Of a stretch of DNA of 18,435 nt, positions 14,506-18,435 are shown piece after piece; positions within the stretch are counted from its first letter, which is position 1, and each line of letters starts with the position of its first letter. Made by a program: the position numbers and the translations under genes. Origin of the DNA: Clostridiales bacterium (GTDB lineage Bacteria > Bacillota > Clostridia > Oscillospirales > Oscillospiraceae); NCBI GenBank assembly GCA_029098065.1, contig JAQXNP010000144.1, positions 1 through 18,435 of the forward strand, given 5' to 3'. The notes below the pieces were generated by a model, which saw only the letters and a list, made by a program, of their open reading frames with translations, searched no databases and was not told where the DNA came from.

Positions 14506-14698
14506 TGTTTCATAAGGCGGCGCCGCACAATTCGGCAAGAGGATCCGGTGGGAAATGTTGAGTTTGGGAAAAGACATTCTTTAGAGAAATATTTGGCATA
14601 TTTCGAAAAAATACCGCATTTCCGGCTCAAAAGATCCGTCAAAGACCGCAGACACAATTGTGCGGTGTTGCCGCAAGTTTGGGAGGAACATACGGGAA
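14506..14698. other. Non-coding gap upstream of glgP promoter
   Basis: Most of the 334-bp space between glgA and glgP. I see no convincing gene on either strand. The only structure noted is ACCGCA/TGCGGT (14645-14650 with 14661-14666) around the 10-bp palindrome CACAATTGTG (14653-14662). The section 14570-14625 is AT-rich and could hold upstream promoter elements. Confidence 0.4.
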
Positions 14699-14732
14699 CA
14701 GAAAACGGGGGCCGGCCTTTGGGCCGGCCCCC
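14699..14732 (-). terminator. Intrinsic terminator after glgA
   Basis: A perfect 11-bp stem GGGGGCCGGCC/GGCCGGCCCCC (14707-14717 with 14722-14732) has a 4-nt loop. On the minus strand it is followed by GTTTTCTGTT. It lies about 18 nt after the glgA stop and separates the glgCDA unit from glgP. Confidence 0.8.
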
Positions 14733-14749
14733 TGGGAGTGTATGTCCCT

Positions 14750-16186
14750 TTATTTCCCGGTAATCCAGCCGTATACCTCCTGGTAATCGCCGGCGGAGCG
14801 GCTCCAGGAGAAGTCGGAGGTCATGGCGTTCTTCTGGAGGCGCTTCCACGCTTTGGGATTGTCGTGGTACAGTTCCACCGCCTGGCGGAGCACCCACACC
14901 ATATCGCCCTTGTTGATGTTGGCAAAGGTGAAGCCGGTGCCCTCCCCGGTGAACTGGTTGTAGGGGATCACCGTGTCCTTCAGTCCGCCGGTCTCCCGTA
15001 CCAGGGGCAGAGTGCCGTAGCGCATGGCGATCATCTGGGAGAGGCCGCAGGGCTCGGCGATGGAGGGCATGAGGAACAGATCGGCGCCGCCGTAGATGGC
15101 GGTGGAGAAGGCGTCGGAATACATGATCTGGGCGGAGAACCGGCCGGGATACTGGGCGGCTGCCTGACGGAAGGCCTCCTCATACTTCCAGTCGCCGGTG
15201 CCGAGCACCACCATCTGCAGGTCCAGAGCCATGATGTCATGGATGGCGTCCACCACCAGATCAAAACCCTTGTGCTGCACCAGCCGGGAAACGCAGGCCA
15301 CCACCGGGATGTGGGGATCCTCCTTGAGTCCGGCCATTTTCTGGAGAGCGGCTTTATCGGCCTTCTTGCCCTGGGGCTGCTTGTCGTTGAAGAGTTTGGT
15401 GAGTCCCCGGTCATGCCAGGGGTCATAGCGGACGGTATCAATGCCGTTCAGGATGCCCCGGAGCTTGTGGGCATTGTCGGCGACAACCCCCTCCAGCCCA
15501 TGGGCGTAGAAGGGATAGCGCAGCTCCTCCGCATAAGAGGGGGAGACGGTGGTGACATAGTCGGAGGCGTAAATAGCGCCTTTCATCAGGTTCACGTCTC
15601 CGTAGTAGGCCAGCATATGCTCGTGGAAGTAACCCTCAGACAGGCCGAACAGATCCACAAGGAGCTCGTGGCCGTACCGGCCCTGGTATTCAATGTTGTG
15701 GATGGTGAACACGCTCTTGGTGTTGGACAGTTCGGGAACCCGGCTCCGCTCCTCCAGCAGGTAGATGGGGACCAGAGCGGTCTGCCAGTCATTGCAGTGG
15801 ATCACGTCAGGCCGGAAACCCAGGTGGCCGGGAGATTCGATGACGGCCCGGGAGAAAAAGGCAAAGCGTTCGGCGTCGTCGTAGTGGCCGTAAAGGCCCC
15901 GGCGTTTGAAGTAGTATTCGTTGTCTACAAAGTAGAAAGTGACCCCATCCCGCTTGAGCTCAAAGAGGCCGCAGTAGGGGGTGCGCCAGGCCAGGTGGAC
16001 ATGGAAGCACTGGAGATAGGTCATCTGGCTGCGCCAGTCTTCGCCAATGCCCTCATAGAGCGGAAGAATGACGCGGACGTCATGGCCCAGCTTGGCCAGG
16101 GCCTGAGGGAGAGAGCCGGACACATCGGCCAGTCCGCCGGTCTTGATGAAGGGGGCTGCCTCAGAGGTGGCAAAGAGGATGTTCAT
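14750..16186 (-). CDS. glgA: Glycogen synthase (ADP-glucose-dependent, GT5)
   Basis: Transfers glucose from ADP-glucose to the non-reducing end of alpha-1,4-glucan; 478 aa, standard bacterial length. Start ATG at 16184-16186 has AAAGGAG at good spacing. The GT5 signature KTGGLADV (15-22) gives the ADP-glucose-binding lysine K15. FYFVDNEYYF, HCNDWQTALVP (130-140), SRLVQHKGFD (300-309, with R301 and K306) and the E-x7-E-type motif IAEPCGLSQ (E378) mark both Rossmann domains. It is the third gene of the glgC-glgD-glgA unit, 90 nt after glgD with a GC-rich hairpin in the gap. It uses the product of the GlgC/GlgD pair. No branching enzyme is in the window, though glgB may be elsewhere. Confidence 0.97.
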   Translation of the reverse strand: MNILFATSEAAPFIKTGGLADVSGSLPQALAKLGHDVRVILPLYEGIGEDWRSQMTYLQCFHVHLAWRTPYCGLFELKRDGVTFYFVDNEYYFKRRGLYGHYDDAERFAFFSRAVIESPGHLGFRPDVIHCNDWQTALVPIYLLEERSRVPELSNTKSVFTIHNIEYQGRYGHELLVDLFGLSEGYFHEHMLAYYGDVNLMKGAIYASDYVTTVSPSYAEELRYPFYAHGLEGVVADNAHKLRGILNGIDTVRYDPWHDRGLTKLFNDKQPQGKKADKAALQKMAGLKEDPHIPVVACVSRLVQHKGFDLVVDAIHDIMALDLQMVVLGTGDWKYEEAFRQAAAQYPGRFSAQIMYSDAFSTAIYGGADLFLMPSIAEPCGLSQMIAMRYGTLPLVRETGGLKDTVIPYNQFTGEGTGFTFANINKGDMVWVLRQAVELYHDNPKAWKRLQKNAMTSDFSWSRSAGDYQEVYGWITGK

Positions 16187-16241
16187 ATGTGACTCCTTTC
16201 CGGATGGGGCGTTTCCGTTCGAGATAAATCAGTTTGCAGAA

Positions 16242-16270
16242 GGCCGCCGGAGGGTGAGCCTCCGGCGGCC
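16242..16270 (-). other. Perfect 12-bp intergenic hairpin between glgD and glgA
   Basis: GGCCGCCGGAGG (16242-16253) and CCTCCGGCGGCC (16259-16270) enclose loop GTGAG, starting 6 nt after the glgD stop. The sequence downstream on the minus strand is TTCTGCAAAC, not a U-tract. It may be a transcript-stabilising or processing element, or a leaky attenuator that lowers glgA relative to glgCD. Confidence 0.6.
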
Positions 16271-16276
16271 CGGGAG

Positions 16277-17392
16277 TTATACGATCTCGTTTTTGGCGAT
16301 GACCAGGGGATAGGTCTCATGGCCCATGAGCATCCGGCCCTGGCATACCCGGACGTTTTTGTCGGTGATGGTGTAGCGGAGAACGGCATCGGACTGGATG
16401 GAGGTGCGCTGCATCAGGATGCAGTTTTCCACCTTGGCCCCCTTTTCCACCCGGACTCCCCGGGAGAGGATGGAATTGATGACGGTCCCTTCGATGACGC
16501 AGCCGTCGGAGATGAGAGAATTCACCGAGCGGGCCTCCGGTCCGTAGTAGGTGGAGGGATTGGACTGGTCTTTGGTCTTGATGGGGCGGTCAGGGGTGTA
16601 GAGGGAGGCGCGCACCACGGGGTCCAGCAGTTCCATGCTCTGCTGGAAGTAGCCGGCCACCGACTGAACTTTGGCGGCGTAGCCGTCAAAGCGACAGGCC
16701 CGCAGCTTCAGCCGGCCCCGGTTGGCCAGGAGCACCCCATGGCTGAAGGAGGGAATATCATGGGCGGCGCACTGATCCACCAGGGAGAGGAGGAGGGACT
16801 TGGAGAGAATGTAGGTCTCCAGGGAGGCCTCTCCTTTGGGACCAGGGGGATTGAGGGACACATCGGTGACACTGCCGGTCTCATCCACGGTGAAGTAGTT
16901 GGTCATCCGGGGATCGACTTTGCTGTTGGAGGAGCAGACGGCGGTGATATCGGCGCCGCTTTCCACATGGCTGGCGAAGATGTCGGCGATGGGCAGGTTG
17001 GCGGCCAGATCGCCGCTGGTGAGGATAACGTAATCCTGCCGGATGTTCTGTAAGTAGGAGTATACGCCGGCCAGGGCGTCCATCCGGCCCCGGTAATGGC
17101 CGCTCTGGTATTTTCCCGAGAAGCTGAAGGGGGGCAGGATGCGCAGGCCGCCGTGCTTGCGGCTCAGGTCCCAGTCCTTGCCGGAGCCCACATGATCCAG
17201 CAGGGACTGATAGGAGGACTGGACGATGAGCCCGATATCACTCACCCCGGCGTTGACCAGGTTGGACAGGGCAAAATCCACCAGACGGTAGCGGCCGCCG
17301 TAAGGGATGGAACAGGTGTTGCGGTTCTGAGTGAGTTCCCGAAGACCGGTGTTCTCCCGGTAGGCAAAAATGATTCCATGAAGGTTATTCAT
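16277..17392 (-). CDS. glgD: Glucose-1-phosphate adenylyltransferase regulatory subunit GlgD
   Basis: Partner subunit of the ADP-glucose pyrophosphorylase, 371 aa. It has the nucleotidyltransferase-plus-beta-helix layout of GlgC, but the N-terminal GGxGxRL loop is replaced by [15 protein letters not shown] (10-24) and the FVEKP lysine motif by SLNPPGP. This is the known condition of Firmicute GlgD, which is little or not active alone and modulates GlgC. Retained features include [17 protein letters not shown] (28-44), a GTYYG-like [11 protein letters not shown] segment, and hexapeptide repeats in the C-terminal third ([16 protein letters not shown] onward). ATG at 17390-17392 overlaps the glgC stop by 4 bp (ATGA), which is strong evidence for coupling and a fixed subunit ratio. 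Confidence 0.95.
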   Translation of the reverse strand: MNNLHGIIFAYRENTGLRELTQNRNTCSIPYGGRYRLVDFALSNLVNAGVSDIGLIVQSSYQSLLDHVGSGKDWDLSRKHGGLRILPPFSFSGKYQSGHYRGRMDALAGVYSYLQNIRQDYVILTSGDLAANLPIADIFASHVESGADITAVCSSNSKVDPRMTNYFTVDETGSVTDVSLNPPGPKGEASLETYILSKSLLLSLVDQCAAHDIPSFSHGVLLANRGRLKLRACRFDGYAAKVQSVAGYFQQSMELLDPVVRASLYTPDRPIKTKDQSNPSTYYGPEARSVNSLISDGCVIEGTVINSILSRGVRVEKGAKVENCILMQRTSIQSDAVLRYTITDKNVRVCQGRMLMGHETYPLVIAKNEIV

Positions 17393-18435
17393 GCCTTCAC
17401 CCCCTTGACATTCCGGGTGACCATGGCCTTGGCGGGGACGGTGGCCCGGTCGCCCACTTTCAGATCCTGGGCCACTACGGTGATGCCCCAGCCATCTTCC
17501 CCGGTGGGGGCGGTTCCAACGTGGGCTCCCGCGCCGATGGTGGCCCGCTCCGCCACAATGGAGTATTCCACCACGGCGCCCGCCTTTACTACGGTGCCCG
17601 GCATGAGAATGGAGTAGCGGACCACAGCCCCCTCTTCAATGGTCACCGAATGGAAGAGGACGGAGTTCTCCACGGTGCCGTAGACCTCGCTGCCGCTGGT
17701 GACGATGGAGTGGCTCACGGTCGCGTTGGCGCCGGTGAAGTGGGGCGGACGGGCGGCGGCCCGGGCATAGATGGGCCAGTCGGTGTCATAGAGGTCCATG
17801 CCGGAGTGGGGGGTCAGCATATCCATGTTGGCGTCCCACAGCGAGTCGATGGTGCCCACGTCTTTCCAGTAGCCGGAAAAACGGTAGGCGCTCATGATTT
17901 CCCCGGCGCCCAGCATGGCGGGAATGATGTTTTTGCCGAAATCGTTGGAGCTTTTCTCATTGGCCTCATCGGCAATGAGATATTCCCGGAGCTTGGACCA
18001 GGTGAAAATGTAGATACCCATGGAGGCCAGGTTGCTCTTGGGCTTTCTGGGCTTTTCCTCAAATTCATAGATCATGTCGTTTTCGTCCACGTTCATGATG
18101 CCGAACCGGGAGGCCTCTTCCATGGGAACTTCCATCACCGAGATGGTGCAGGCGGCATGGGTGGTTTTGTGATGGCGGAGCATCTTGGAGTAGTCCATCT
18201 TATAAATGTGATCGCCCGAGAGAATGAGTACATACTCGGGATCATACTGTTCGATAAAGCCGATGTTCTGATAGATGGCGTTGGCGGTGCCTTTATACCA
18301 GGTGCCCTTATCCCCCTCCTGGATGTAGGGAGGCAGGATGTGGACGCCGCCGTCAGACCGGTCCAGATCCCAGGGCTGGCCGTTTCCGATGTAGGCATTC
18401 AGTTCCAGAGGCTGATACTGGGTAAGTACGCCAAC
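17389..18435 (-). CDS. glgC: Glucose-1-phosphate adenylyltransferase catalytic subunit, N-terminus beyond window
   Basis: Makes ADP-glucose from ATP and glucose-1-phosphate, the committed step of bacterial glycogen synthesis. The frame is open from the right edge to the TGA at 17389-17391, giving 348 residues; about 50-60 N-terminal residues, including the GGxGxRL loop, are outside. Visible motifs in order are the GTANAI segment, [16 protein letters not shown] (catalytic Asp region), [19 protein letters not shown] (sugar-phosphate lysine), [19 protein letters not shown] and [20 protein letters not shown] left-handed beta helix follows at the C-terminus. An internal Met at 18198 could be mistaken for the start, but conservation clearly continues upstream. 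It overlaps glgD by 4 bp and is followed by glgA, a classic Firmicute arrangement. Confidence 0.96.
   Translation of the reverse strand, partial: VGVLTQYQPLELNAYIGNGQPWDLDRSDGGVHILPPYIQEGDKGTWYKGTANAIYQNIGFIEQYDPEYVLILSGDHIYKMDYSKMLRHHKTTHAACTISVMEVPMEEASRFGIMNVDENDMIYEFEEKPRKPKSNLASMGIYIFTWSKLREYLIADEANEKSSNDFGKNIIPAMLGAGEIMSAYRFSGYWKDVGTIDSLWDANMDMLTPHSGMDLYDTDWPIYARAAARPPHFTGANATVSHSIVTSGSEVYGTVENSVLFHSVTIEEGAVVRYSILMPGTVVKAGAVVEYSIVAERATIGAGAHVGTAPTGEDGWGITVVAQDLKVGDRATVPAKAMVTRNVKGVKA

Noticed and set aside
11974..14763. A 929-codon open frame on the plus strand opposite glgP
   Set aside because: It is the mirror of a clearly conserved glgP frame. Its translation is low-complexity (Gly, Val, Asp, His-rich) and matches no domain; GC-rich codon bias keeps the antisense frame open.
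14502..14897. A 131-codon minus-strand frame between glgA and glgP
   Set aside because: It overlaps the 3' end of glgA in another frame, runs through the terminator and has no conserved features.

Overview
The window looks like chromosomal DNA of a GC-rich Firmicute, most likely an Oscillospiraceae-type gut Clostridium (Flavonifractor/Lawsonibacter-like). I infer this from GC-rich coding sequence with AT-rich promoters, strong Gram-positive Shine-Dalgarno sequences, a lipoprotein-type peptide-binding protein, a single RNase J, and the split GlgC/GlgD ADP-glucose pyrophosphorylase typical of Firmicutes. No tRNA, rRNA, insertion sequence, phage gene or CRISPR array was seen. Both window ends cut genes: an oligopeptide-transporter ATPase at the left and glgC at the right.

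Region 1 (1-6006, all minus strand): a probable operon transcribed in the order dipeptide epimerase, peptide-binding lipoprotein, permease B, permease C, ATPase D. The epimerase resembles L-Ala-D/L-Glu epimerases, so the unit looks like an import-and-use pathway for short peptides, possibly peptidoglycan-derived. Several GC-rich hairpins without U-tracts lie in its gaps. Next comes an AT-rich divergent promoter region with two palindromes (6007-6240), then a plus-strand WYL-domain regulator (6241-7224) that is the obvious candidate regulator of the operon.

Region 2 (7229-10244): a small ArsC/Spx-fold protein on the minus strand converges on the WYL gene. It is divergent from a long plus-strand gene encoding a sugar-nucleotide pyrophosphorylase fused to a left-handed beta helix and a mutase-like domain whose signature loops all look lost. 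The shared upstream region carries a repeated ACTTTACC motif in 10-bp steps. Downstream is a roughly 230-nt leader predicted to fold into several stems, including a three-way junction, ahead of RNase J.

Region 3 (10245-18435): RNase J ends at a strong bidirectional terminator shared with the convergent glycogen genes. On the minus strand glgC (partial), glgD and glgA form an operon (glgC/glgD overlap ATGA) ending in a terminator. glgP follows under its own near-consensus promoter, with a 14-bp cre/LacI-like palindrome just downstream of the predicted transcription start. Together these genes make ADP-glucose, polymerise it into glycogen and phosphorolyse it again. A branching enzyme is not in the window.

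The items most worth following up are the RNase J leader RNA, the pseudo-mutase fusion, the glgP operator, the epimerase/transporter/WYL unit, and the anomalous Walker B region at the left edge, which may be assembly error rather than biology.
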